Below, in pieces: positions 1-7,264 of a stretch of 64,000 bases of DNA. A model generated the notes under the pieces. It did no database searches and was not told the origin of the DNA. It saw only the letters and a list, made by a program, of their open reading frames with translations. This DNA comes from Pseudalkalibacillus sp045920555 (GTDB lineage Bacteria; Bacillota; Bacilli; Bacillales; Fictibacillaceae), in assembly GCF_045920555.1 (NCBI RefSeq), contig NZ_CP174509.1:4464001-4528000 (forward strand), given 5' to 3'. Within the stretch, counting starts at the first letter, position 1; each line of letters starts with the position of its first letter. The position numbers and the translations under genes are program-made.

Positions 1-9
1 AGAGTTCAA

Positions 10-365
10 TTAATATATATTTTCTTCTTTGTAATTAAAATCGACTCCTATTCCAAAACCTTTAATTCCCATGTTTATTGCTAATTATACATCTACTGTT
101 GAGTCACCAATCATAAAGGACTCCTCCAAATTAATTTCAGGATATTTATGAATTACTTGTGATCATTCCAATTTTGGGCTTGAAACAAGTACATCCTTCA
201 TCTTTACCATGTGGACAATAAAAGACATCAAGCAGTTCAATACCTTGACGAGTTAACTCACATTTAAATTGATTATTTATATCATGGTATTGGTCAATCG
301 TAATGTATCCTTCGTTAATAATGTATTGATTGGCCCCATTCGTAAAATACGTTAAGGACTATCCC
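10..365 (-). pseudogene. HAD-IIIA (GmhB-like) phosphatase remnant
   Basis: Reading leftward, the translation shows a TNG motif, then YCPHGKDEGCTCFKPKIGM, then SFMIGDSTVD. This is the order seen in D,D-heptose 1,7-bisphosphate phosphatase-like HAD-IIIA enzymes: the zinc-binding Cys/His loop, the KP motif and the GDxxxD motif. The frame shifts by one base near 157-161, a TAA stop interrupts the GDSTVDV..LAINMG segment at 85-87, and the N-terminal part with the nucleophile DxD is absent. It is therefore a broken gene rather than a working phosphatase. The family call is from motifs only. What it once acted on, for example a nucleotide-activated sugar pathway, cannot be told. Confidence 0.6.
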
Positions 366-406
366 TAATTATAGTCTTGGTTTTGTCACGGTTGCTGATT
401 CTACCC

Positions 407-637
407 CTACTTCAATAGACTCATTATTAAATCACTCAGCGGCTTGTAAATTGTTGCTATCCAATCGAGAGGATTTGGAATATTTAAATCTAAACTCTCT
501 GCAATACTTAACCCGACCCCAAAAAGAAGCAGCAGGGAAAACACCCATAATTCCTTCTTCTGTTTTTTCTTCCAAAGTGGTGGCACTTCTAGAACAATGA
601 TCAAAATTGCTACGAGAAGTATTCCCGCAATCACCAT
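407..637 (-). CDS. Small two-helix membrane protein of a germinant-receptor locus
   Basis: A 76-residue protein with a hydrophobic helix at about residues 2-18, a basic loop (WKKKQKK) and a second helix at about 31-45. It sits directly behind the GerA remnant and starts with an ATG preceded by AAAGGGG at nine bases. Some Bacillus germinant-receptor operons carry such a small two-helix D protein that modulates receptor function, and this gene has the matching size, topology and position. It is probably an orphan now, since the A subunit beside it is destroyed and no C subunit (GerC lipoprotein) is visible. The assignment rests on context and topology. Confidence 0.5.
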   Translation of the reverse strand: MVIAGILLVAILIIVLEVPPLWKKKQKKELWVFSLLLLFGVGLSIAESLDLNIPNPLDWIATIYKPLSDLIMSLLK

Positions 638-660
638 ATCGAATTACCCCTTTAATTTTT

Positions 661-915
661 CTAGGAAGGAATTCCAACAATCGAAACCCCTTGCCCAATC
701 GTTCTTGGAATTTGAACACCAGCTTCCCGCAAAATTTCAAAAGTGACTTCCATCATGAGCGCTTCAATGAAGGCGGGAAAGGGAACCCCTTCTCGCTGAG
801 CAGCCAGGTTAATGAGCAACGAAGTCGGCAATATTTCTTAATGAAACGTCGTGATGGCGATGTTAGGAAGTAAAGGCAACGTTAACATCTTGATGTTTGT
901 TGTAGCTCCCGGGAC
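661..915 (-). pseudogene. GerA-family germinant receptor A subunit, fragment
   Basis: The leftward translation carries the signature C-terminal stretch of GerA/GerKA proteins: LPNIAITTFH, then LPTSLLINLAAQREGVPFPA, then EALMMEVTFEILREAGV and TIGQGVSIVG. A TAA at 838-840 replaces the glutamine normally following TTFH, and the reading ends at a TAG at 661-663 before the family's last transmembrane helices. Everything upstream of about residue 300 of a normal ~480-residue subunit is missing. It is a dead remnant between the intact B subunit gene and the small two-helix gene. Both lesions are visible directly in the sequence. Confidence 0.8.
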
Positions 916-997
916 CTACTCATCTGAAAGAAAGAGGAGACTGGTAAGGAAGAGTAAAGAGGAAATAATCACTACTTTCACTGAGGGAGCATTTTTT

Positions 998-2092
998 CTA
1001 AATTATTTTCCGTAATTTAGCCACTGCTATCAATAATAAAGGTAAAAATAAACCGTAACTGAAGGTAAACGCCCACCATATGGATAAAAGAAAGTCACCA
1101 ATATACGTTATATTCGGCGCTATTATAAGGGCAAGGACATATACAATGACAGCTAAAGGAAATGTCAACACTTTATAATCTTTTATTTTTAAAATTTGTC
1201 CAAAGCCTGCTGCTGCCGCATAAAAACAGATTGTCAGTTTGAAATAAACCGTCAAAATCCATATAAAAGCTAAAACAGCTTCTACTCGTTGGAAAAAATC
1301 ACCTATGTTTATTTTTCTGGCTAATACATAAGTTGGATAAATGTTGTTTGATGTTAAATGAGTTCCAAAGACTAAAATACTTAAAAGTATAACGATAAGT
1401 AGAAAACTACTTCCAATGATCATTCCGATAACATAGCCTTTTTTGATTCTCTTTACCTGATTGACATAAGGTAAAACCATTAAAAGAATAACCGACTCCA
1501 AATAAAAGCCAATAAGCGGGAGAGAACCGCCCAGTACGGGTTTCACGCCGTCCTCTAATATAGGCTGGATATTCTCAGGCTTAATTTCACGGGAAACCGA
1601 TATAACCAAAATCAAAAAAAGCAGGATAACTATCGGAAAATAAATTTCCGCTGCACGAGCTAATGGTTCCAGCCCGATTTTTATTCCGATAATGACAATA
1701 CTTAAAAAAAGAATAAGAATGGCATTAATTGGAGTTTCCGGCATGATTTGAGTCGTCATGAAATCCCCCAAGTCCCAAAGGATACCCCCTGAATCAATTA
1801 AAAAGAAAAAAACAAATAGAACCCCAATGATTTTTCCAACCCATAAACCAAAAACTTTCTCACCAATGGAAATAATATTCATGGAAGGAAATCGCTTCCC
1901 AAGAAAGCTGTATAAAGTAACTAAAAAGATTCCAAAGAAACCTGCAAATATCGCTGAGAGCCAAGCATCCTGCTTCCCTAGAGACGTAACATATGAAGGA
2001 ACGAATATTATCGTATCTCCGATCACAAATAAAGTGACTAAACATGTAAATTGCCGGAGGCTTATCTTATTGTCATCAATCATTAATATCAT
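998..2092 (-). CDS. Spore germination protein, GerAB/GerKB family permease
   Basis: A 364-residue integral membrane protein with about ten hydrophobic helices and the amino-acid permease-like fold of the GerAB/GerKB/YndE family (the usual length is 360-370). These proteins form the inner-membrane B subunit of germinant receptors and bind or pass the germinant. The N-terminal KISLRQF leads directly into the first helix, as is usual for the family. Translation may start at the ATG at 2092 or at the one at 2080, and neither has a strong ribosome site. The gene is intact, but its A partner downstream is a fragment and no C subunit is seen, so it may be an orphan or may work with other receptors. 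Confidence 0.85.
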   Translation of the reverse strand: MILMIDDNKISLRQFTCLVTLFVIGDTIIFVPSYVTSLGKQDAWLSAIFAGFFGIFLVTLYSFLGKRFPSMNIISIGEKVFGLWVGKIIGVLFVFFFLIDSGGILWDLGDFMTTQIMPETPINAILILFLSIVIIGIKIGLEPLARAAEIYFPIVILLFLILVISVSREIKPENIQPILEDGVKPVLGGSLPLIGFYLESVILLMVLPYVNQVKRIKKGYVIGMIIGSSFLLIVILLSILVFGTHLTSNNIYPTYVLARKINIGDFFQRVEAVLAFIWILTVYFKLTICFYAAAAGFGQILKIKDYKVLTFPLAVIVYVLALIIAPNITYIGDFLLSIWWAFTFSYGLFLPLLLIAVAKLRKII

Positions 2093-2509
2093 CTTTTCTT
2101 TGTTAGAAAATAATAGTTAATATCTTTTATTTCCTTCAGTTGGCAGTAATATTCCCAGGACTCTGACCTTTGTTTAACACTTTAATGCAAGGAAGGCCTC
2201 TTCATTGTTAACATAACTGCAGTTTTTGGAAAATAAAACCCCATGATCTGTCAGTCATGACGCATGCAGGAGTATTGACGGGATGGTTTCGGGAAACATG
2301 GTTCTGTCATACCCATCCTCCGTTGTACAGTTAGGATTGATCATGAATAACCCTCTGTATTTCACGCTTTTAAAAAAAGCTTATAACAGAACTTGTTGAG
2401 CGGCGCCCGATTGTTGAATATTGAACATCGTTTTTAGACTGTCTGTATAGCTTATTGCAGCAAAGCCCCATAATCTTGAGTAAACAAACAGCTTTATTAA
2501 GATCATCCG
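2093..2509. other. Intergenic, no gene recognised
   Basis: About 420 bases without a supported gene on either strand. Short open frames are present but lack ribosome sites and recognisable motifs. The stretch at 2490-2520 resembles short sequence near 20330-20345 (ATCCGTTATTTC-like), which suggests degenerate repeats. The promoter of the germination gene should lie at the right side of 2093. Confidence 0.5.
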
Positions 2510-2980
2510 TTATTTGCAATAATCAAAATAACTCATAATCTTTCCTTCTTTCTGTTTTTGGTATTCCTTCTCCCATTTGTCTTCGCCAAGGTGTAGTTTT
2601 ATTAATATATTGGTACCATCAGTTTTCTTATAAATTAAATAACCTGCAATATCACTACTATATTTTGTATTAGTTTCCCCTCCAAAAATATAAAGTTTTC
2701 TTTGGGTTATACTCTGGCCTTCAAAATAACTCAATAGAGATTCTAAATGTTTGTCTTTCTTTCCTATCACTAATTGCATTTTAAGTAAGTCATTTACTTC
2801 GTATTCTTGAGCATTTTTTTCTTCTAATATCCTAAGTTCAGGAAAGCTCTTCTTAATATCTTTAAATACTTCAGGTTCAAGTTTTTTTCTTTTACATTCA
2901 TCATCAAAATTTGTTTTAGGATGTACAGTTTTCGTTTCAGCAATGTTATTAACTATTAAATTAATAATGAAGGTTTTTGG
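2510..2980 (-). CDS. Hypothetical protein, probably 5'-truncated
   Basis: The open frame runs without a stop from 2980 to 2510, but its only ATG is at 2779 and would give 89 residues. Upstream of that ATG the frame still encodes protein-like sequence (a hydrophobic FIINLIVNNIAE stretch, then a Lys/Glu-rich segment EPEVFKDIKKSFPEL), so the real protein probably began further upstream. It may have had a signal peptide or membrane anchor whose start has been lost. The C-terminal half is beta-strand-like and polar (KLYIFGGETN...YLIYKKTDGT). I do not recognise the family. It may be a pseudogene. Confidence 0.4.
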   Translation of the reverse strand, partial: PKTFIINLIVNNIAETKTVHPKTNFDDECKRKKLEPEVFKDIKKSFPELRILEEKNAQEYEVNDLLKMQLVIGKKDKHLESLLSYFEGQSITQRKLYIFGGETNTKYSSDIAGYLIYKKTDGTNILIKLHLGEDKWEKEYQKQKEGKIMSYFDYCK

Positions 2981-3023
2981 TCAAAAGTAAAGTGGTGTTT
3001 TATTCAACCTCTTACTCAATTAA

Positions 3024-3075
3024 ATGGCCCTAAACATGAAGAAAGAGCACAATTCTTGTTTCAGAATTGCGCCCG
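3024..3075. repeat. Hairpin repeat, copy 1
   Basis: Contains an inverted repeat (GCACAATTCT / AGAATTGCGC) preceded by ATGGCCCTAAACATGAAGAA. Nearly the same 52 bases occur at 5248-5300. It lies between a glyoxalase-fold gene and the hypothetical gene to its left. Confidence 0.7.
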
Positions 3076-3227
3076 ATTGCGGAAAATCGTTTTACTGTAT
3101 GTTGGCTGTACTTTTATTCCTGAAAAGCCCCCGTTTGTTCAATAAGAAATAAGAGGCTTAATATTAATTTAGGAGGATAGAAAAATAATATATAGGATTA
3201 GTTTAACTTTATTACTATAAATCCAAA

Positions 3228-3251
3228 ACACCGTCCAACAATGAACGGTGT
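3228..3251 (-). terminator. Rho-independent terminator
   Basis: Arms ACACCGT (3228-3234) and ACGGTGT (3245-3251), followed on the minus strand by TTTT. It lies just behind the stop codon of the VOC gene at 3283. Confidence 0.65.
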
Positions 3252-3282
3252 ATGAATTACTTTGTTATTTTTTCATTGTGGT

Positions 3283-3663
3283 TTACTTTTTTTCCATGAC
3301 TGCAAAGTAATTTTCTTCATTATCGGCAAAGTTAAATACCCTACCAGAAGGCATATTTACAATTTCACCGACTTTGATATTTTTATTAGATAAATCGGTA
3401 TATAATTCATCAAAGTTTCCCGAGAAAAACATTAACGAAGGTGTACCAAGATTTAATCCAGGTGACATTTTAGCAACAAATTCCTTATTGTGCAGAATGA
3501 TGCTTGTTTCTGTGTCCTTTGTTGGAGCCATTTCAATCCATCTCATTCCTTGACCGTTATCTTCATCAGAAATTACGCTAAACCCTACTTTTTTTGTCCA
3601 AAAATTCACTGCCTCATCTTGGTTATTTACATACAACATAATTTGACCGACTTTACTAATCAT
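3283..3663 (-). CDS. VOC (glyoxalase/bleomycin resistance fold) family protein
   Basis: A 126-residue single-module vicinal-oxygen-chelate protein. It starts with the beta strand KVGQIMLYVNN, followed by DEAVNFWTKKVGFSVI, the usual helix after strand 1. It ends with RVFNFADNEENYFAVME, where the last strand of the fold carries a conserved metal-side acidic residue. The ATG at 3663 has AAGGGAG at nine bases. An upstream ATG at 3717 in the same frame lacks a site and adds a non-homologous tail, so it was not used. VOC proteins range from dioxygenases to antibiotic-binding proteins, and nothing here fixes the substrate. It is a single gene with its own terminator. Confidence 0.8.
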   Translation of the reverse strand: MISKVGQIMLYVNNQDEAVNFWTKKVGFSVISDEDNGQGMRWIEMAPTKDTETSIILHNKEFVAKMSPGLNLGTPSLMFFSGNFDELYTDLSNKNIKVGEIVNMPSGRVFNFADNEENYFAVMEKK

Positions 3664-3772
3664 TGATTTTTCCACTCCCTTGTATAAGTAATTGCCAAAC
3701 TCCATGCTCCTAATCATTACTATAGATACTGGTTTCTTTACTGAACCGGCCTGCCGTACGCGTGGTATTTCC

Positions 3773-4252
3773 TTACTTCAGGTGCTGAAGAACTTCTTCC
3801 AGGCGGTCCCAAGTTTCGGTGATTCCTTGCATCATGCCCATGTCAGTGACGGTCTTGAGGGTCTCTGCCGACGCATATTCAGCACGGTTGATCAGCTTCG
3901 TCTTGCCGCCGCCTAAATCGATGAATTCCAATGTAACATCAGACGATGGCATGGCATCATTCGTATTGCCTTCGGCATCCGAGAAGAAATCGACGTAGAT
4001 GATCTTTTCAGGCTCGATAATCTCCTTATAAACCCCTTTTTCCCAAGATTCCATACCGAAAAATTCACCTTGGTTTTGATCGACGCACTTCATGCAGTAG
4101 TGCCAAACGCCGCCCGACCGAAAATCCACGTTGCATACAGGAAGCTCCCAGCCTCTGGGCCCCCACCAGCGTTTGAGATGCTCGGGGTCTTTAAACATAT
4201 TGAACACGAGGTCGCGCGTAAACGGCATTTCGTTTTTTATGGTAAAAAACAT
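3773..4252 (-). CDS. SRPBCC/AHSA1-family protein
   Basis: About 159 residues with the START-like (SRPBCC) hallmarks: TRDLVFNMFKDPEHLKRWWGP near the N-terminus, a central GGVWHYCM strand, EPEKIIYVDFFSD and the C-terminal helix TETWDRLEEVLQHL. Such small hydrophobic-pocket proteins commonly lie beside an ArsR repressor, as here. The start is uncertain. The ATG at 4252 and a TTG at 4264 both lie inside the end of the doxX-like gene (overlap about 60-75 bases), and the N-terminus looks slightly shorter than in relatives. The third gene of the arsR-doxX-SRPBCC operon; ligand unknown. Confidence 0.8.
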   Translation of the reverse strand: MFFTIKNEMPFTRDLVFNMFKDPEHLKRWWGPRGWELPVCNVDFRSGGVWHYCMKCVDQNQGEFFGMESWEKGVYKEIIEPEKIIYVDFFSDAEGNTNDAMPSSDVTLEFIDLGGGKTKLINRAEYASAETLKTVTDMGMMQGITETWDRLEEVLQHLK

Positions 4253-4655
4253 AGGACCCTGCAATCAAAATGTACCCAATAATGAAAAATTCCCAAGGAT
4301 CGCCCACTGCTATAATTGAGTACATGGCACCCGTCAAATCGATGACAAATCCGGCATAAGCCCATTCCTTAATTCGCGGAAAGCCAGGCATCAGAATCGC
4401 TATTACACCTAACAATTTGGCAACGCCAATAAAGGGAAGAAGGTATGCAGGGTACCCTAAATGTTTGAATAAAGCAACTGCTTCAGGGGCAGACATTATA
4501 TCAGGAATAGAACCTAAAAGCATTAATGCTATCAAAAGCCCCGTAAAAAACCAGTATCCGATTGTTATTTTCTTCAGAGATACCTTATTTCCTTCATTGG
4601 TTTGGTCATTTCTAATGAGTTTCCGATCTTCTACAGACGTCAAAAGGTTTTCCAT
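4191..4655 (-). CDS. DoxX-like membrane protein
   Basis: A 154-residue protein with four predicted transmembrane helices (about residues 31-50, 72-90, 98-115 and 122-138). It carries the DoxX-like pattern HLGYPAYLLPFIGVAKLLGVIAIL and a WAYAGFVIDLTGA helix. The ATG at 4655 has GGAGG at nine bases. The C-terminal residues after YHKKR overlap the next gene in another frame. DoxX-like proteins are small membrane proteins linked to thiol and quinone redox, often of unknown role. Its position between arsR and the SRPBCC gene suggests it is controlled by the same repressor. Confidence 0.8.
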   Translation of the reverse strand: MENLLTSVEDRKLIRNDQTNEGNKVSLKKITIGYWFFTGLLIALMLLGSIPDIMSAPEAVALFKHLGYPAYLLPFIGVAKLLGVIAILMPGFPRIKEWAYAGFVIDLTGAMYSIIAVGDPWEFFIIGYILIAGSYVFYHKKRNAVYARPRVQYV

Positions 4656-4717
4656 GATCTCATTCCTCCAATATCGTTTTTTTAATCTTTGGCAGGACTC
4701 CTACTTATCGTCATGGT

Positions 4718-5032
4718 TCAATCCTTTCTTTGTAGGTCCTGCAGGTAATCGTCAAGGCGGTCAAATCTCTCGTTCCAAATGTTGCGGTAGGACTCTAACC
4801 AAGAATCAAGCTCTTTGAACGGCTCGGCCCTCAGCTTGTAGATCCGTCGATTGGCGATTGCATTTACCTCGACGAGTCCTGCATTACTAAGTACACGAAG
4901 ATGTTTGGAAGCTTGAGGCTGGTTTAGCCCAAGTCGGTCAGCAATTTCCCCTACAGTGAGAGGGCCGTCACGCAAGAGTTCTACAATGTGTAGCCGGTTG
5001 GGCTCAGCAAGAGCATTCAAAGTTGTTTTCAT
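4718..5032 (-). CDS. ArsR-family transcriptional repressor
   Basis: A 104-residue winged-helix protein: LAEPNRLHIVELLRDGPLTVGEIADRLGLNQPQASKHLRVLSNAGLV is a textbook ArsR helix-turn-helix. No ArsR-type metal-binding CxC motif is present, so it is probably not a metal sensor. Repressors of this subtype usually sit beside SRPBCC genes, as here. The ATG at 5032 is used because an in-frame ATG at 5068 would lie inside the -35 box and operator. It heads the operon with doxX and the SRPBCC gene and probably represses its own promoter. Confidence 0.88.
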   Translation of the reverse strand: MKTTLNALAEPNRLHIVELLRDGPLTVGEIADRLGLNQPQASKHLRVLSNAGLVEVNAIANRRIYKLRAEPFKELDSWLESYRNIWNERFDRLDDYLQDLQRKD

Positions 5033-5038
5033 GAATTT

Positions 5039-5076
5039 AATATACCTTAAAAGGAATATTCCTGTCAAGGAATATT
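5039..5076 (-). promoter_or_regulatory. arsR promoter overlapped by an operator dyad
   Basis: On the minus strand TTGACA (5068-5063) is followed after 18 bases by TATATT (5044-5039). The -35 hexamer forms the exact spacer of a perfect 8-bp inverted repeat, AATATTCC / GGAATATT (5055-5062 and 5069-5076). ArsR bound there would block RNA polymerase. The -10 box ends only six bases before the ATG at 5032, so the message may be leaderless. Confidence 0.75.
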
Positions 5077-5123
5077 AAAAATATTTTTTAGCAACGGTTT
5101 TCTGATGCTCGATAAAAAAGGAT

Positions 5124-5165
5124 AGAGGACATTAACACCAGGAATTAATGGTTCTAATGTCCTCT
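5124..5165. terminator. Strong hairpin, probable terminator
   Basis: Arms AGAGGACATTAACACC and GGTTCTAATGTCCTCT pair almost fully. The plus strand continues with AATAAAAAAAG. It lies between the ArsR operon promoter and the next VOC gene and could end leftward transcription from that gene. Confidence 0.45.
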
Positions 5166-5247
5166 AATAAAAAAAGATTTTATTATTTCCGCTAAGGTTT
5201 AAATGTAGAGATTACAGATATCTTGGGGTTATCCGTTATTCAAGAAT

Positions 5248-5300
5248 ATGGCCCTATACATGAAGAAAGAGCGCAATTCACTACTTCAGAATCGCGTCCG
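5248..5300. repeat. Hairpin repeat, copy 2
   Basis: Second copy of the element at 3024-3075. It shares ATGGCCCTA.ACATGAAGAAAGAG and a CAATTC...AGAAT hairpin. It lies just downstream of the VOC gene at 5338. Confidence 0.7.
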
Positions 5301-5337
5301 CTTCAGGAATAACTTGCATGCTGGGTTTATTTAATTC

Positions 5338-5700
5338 CTATTTTCGTGGATTGACTCTAAGGATCGTTCCACAGGGATCCGAAATCCAGTAACCCTCTGA
5401 GTTCTCGTGTACCTCCACTTCGTCTCTTCTATTAATGTGATTCTTATGTAAATACTCTGCTGCTATCTTCACATTGTCTGTCTGAATCTCCAGCCATACA
5501 TCTTGTTGAGAATAATTTTCCATACAATCCAACCACAGTGTGGCGTCACCAAACTGAAAGGCATGTGATTCAGACATGAAGCCTAAATATGGTAGCTTTA
5601 TCACTTCCTTATAAAAATGCACCGTCTCGCTGTATTTGAATTTAGGAATCTTTAGAGCAATGTTATTTCCACCTTTGAATTCTCCCCTTGTCATTTCCAA
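5338..5700 (-). CDS. VOC (glyoxalase fold) family protein
   Basis: A 120-residue protein with the VOC pattern KYSETVHFYKEVIKLPYLG, a mid-strand HAFQFGDATLWLDCME, and the ending EGYWISDPCGTILRVNP, which resembles the D-P-x-G-x strand of the family. The start is a TTG at 5700 with GGAGGT seven bases upstream; the ATG at 5694 is a possible alternative at thirteen bases. It stands alone with its own ribosome site, separate from the arsR operon. Substrate unknown. Confidence 0.75.
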   Translation of the reverse strand: MEMTRGEFKGGNNIALKIPKFKYSETVHFYKEVIKLPYLGFMSESHAFQFGDATLWLDCMENYSQQDVWLEIQTDNVKIAAEYLHKNHINRRDEVEVHENSEGYWISDPCGTILRVNPRK

Positions 5701-5794
5701 ACAGACTACCTCCTTTATTTTTATCTTTACTATACCATCTGCTACTTTTTTCCGTTTCTTCCAGATTGCTTTTTTTCTTGTCGATCTTCATACA

Positions 5795-6709
5795 GATAGG
5801 TAAGGGTTTGAAGTTATCGCTCCCTTTTCCCCCTGTTCACACCGTATAGGAAACTTTCGAATCATACGGCGTTCCAACTAATCCAATTCAATCTAACCAT
5901 AACACTTTTGAGATCGAGACTATCTCCCTGTGTTTCAATTCTTCCGTTTCAATAAGTCGGTGCCTCCCTTGGGAGGTGACCCTCTTTTAGTCTTACGAGA
6001 ACCTTATTAACCGATAAAGATTTGCCCTACATGATTAAATGATTCTTCATTAGGTCTAGTGGCTATCCCTCCATGTTGATTAGACACTTCATTGGTACTG
6101 TGCCACCACTTTCACTGATACAAAGATAAGTTATACAATAGCTATTTCCACTATTGGTTTCCTTGTCACCGTTTCTTAGGGAGTAAGCCCTCCACGTTAT
6201 CAGCTTACAACGTTGAATTATATCTATTATGGAATAAACTTAGGTGCCTCCTGTAGGCCTGTTAGCCATTCATATGCCTGTAACATATCATGGATTTTCA
6301 TAATTGTTATTCTTACTCATCCACAGCTAACTTCACATTAGGTGATATACACATTTCTATGTATTGCCAGTTTAGACCCGTACATTCGGAAGTTCGTCAG
6401 GTTAACCTTTTACTTTAGGTTCTTTTGCATTCTCACCCTATTCATTCAACTCAAGCTTCATGATTTACACCACCCCTGCGGGTAGGCTTTCGTCAGCCGA
6501 ACCTGTTTCGGTAAATTCTTACACCTTTTTGCCGAGCTTATAACTTTTTCATTCTTACTAAATCAAGTGCTATTCGACTAAGAGAGAGCCCTTTAGGACG
6601 TTACTCCTTCATTTGACTCTTCGATATAATCCTTCAGTTCCAATGGAACTGTCTAACCTTTACCTGAGAGATGTGACCATCCTCAATTTAAGCTAGAAAC
6701 ATTTCGCAC
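5795..6709 (-). ncRNA. Group II intron without ORF
   Basis: The leftward RNA begins with the group II consensus GTGCG at 6709. It ends with a domain V-like hairpin, ACGCCGTAT / ATACGGTGT with a GAAA loop, near 5850-5890. A domain VI-like segment (GGGGGAAAAGGGAGCGATAAC) and a CTTACCTAT end near 5795 follow. The triad in domain V is CGC. Length is about 915 bases, and there is no reverse transcriptase/maturase frame in the domain IV position. Two mismatches in the apical part of domain V (GATTC-GAAA-GTTTC) suggest some decay. Splicing would need a maturase supplied from elsewhere. The exact 3' boundary is estimated to within two or three bases. Confidence 0.7.
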
Positions 6710-6799
6710 AACAATCTGGCCCGTTCGTATTATAAGGTCAATCAGATTTCTTTTCTGGTTGGCCATTTTTAATGGTTTAATGAGAGTAGCCGGGGTAGG

Positions 6800-6970
6800 A
6801 CAATCTGGCCCGTGGGACTTGATCCCGTCCGCAATACTGTCCGCCCCCTATTTGTAGAAACATGTTTGAGGCTGGTTGGGACTTGGATCCCGTATAACAA
6901 GCGAAGCTATGACACTGCAAGATAGTTAGGGGCTGCCGGTGAAAACAACATAAAGAAGTCGTGATAACCA
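6800..6970 (+). ncRNA. IS110-family 5' noncoding end, probable bridge RNA region
   Basis: This stretch directly precedes the start codon of an IS110-type transposase fragment. In the IS110 family the long noncoding end encodes a bridge RNA with target- and donor-binding loops. The region contains two similar hairpins, GGGACTTGATCCC at 6814-6826 and GGGACTTGGATCCC at 6878-6891, followed by GCGAAGCTATGACACTGC. The role is inferred from position in the family. I cannot fold the RNA here. Confidence 0.45.
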
Positions 6971-7105
6971 ATGGATCCAGTGATTGGCCTGGATGTCGCA
7001 AAAGGAAACAGCCAAGTTCAAGCCTTTTTACAGAAGAAATTAATGTTTTGTTTCTGCACTTCAGTAAACGTAAAATGCACTTTAAATATCTTTTTATTTA
7101 TTTAG
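6971..7105 (+). pseudogene. IS110-family transposase, N-terminal fragment
   Basis: From the ATG at 6971 the frame reads MDPVIGLDVAKGNSQVQAFL. This is the start of the RuvC-like DEDD domain of IS110 transposases (the first catalytic Asp is in IGLDVAKG). Homology stops after about 23 codons; the rest of the frame is AT-rich and unrelated, ending at a TAG at 7103-7105. A full transposase is about 400 residues, so more than 90 percent, including the C-terminal serine domain, is lost. It marks the left end of a former insertion beside the group II intron. Confidence 0.75.
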
Positions 7106-7140
7106 AGCCTAATAAATAGCTAATAAGGCTCTTAATTTTT
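7104..7140 (+). terminator. Rho-independent terminator
   Basis: Arms AGAGCCT (7104-7110) and AGGCTCT (7126-7132) are followed by TAATTTTTT on the plus strand. It lies between the IS110 fragment and the 3' end of the AroM gene. The T-rich side points rightward. Confidence 0.5.
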
Positions 7141-7264
7141 TACTCGTTGGATTTATAAATTGTTCCATTTAAATGTCCAAGGTCATTTTCTAGCTTTTTG
7201 TACTGCCTAATGATTAGAATACAGTTTAAGACATTTATACATTTGTTTTCTACTCAATCATTTA

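Noticed and set aside
432..873. Open frames on both strands across the germination remnant
   Set aside because: They are shifted or antisense readings of the GerA fragment and the small membrane gene.
2093..2509. Possible coding frames such as the one around GYDRTMFPETIP
   Set aside because: No ribosome site, interrupted by stops, and no recognisable family.
6777..7001. Leftward 74-codon open frame over the IS110 left end
   Set aside because: It runs antisense to the transposase start and the noncoding end, has no ribosome site, and resembles nothing known.
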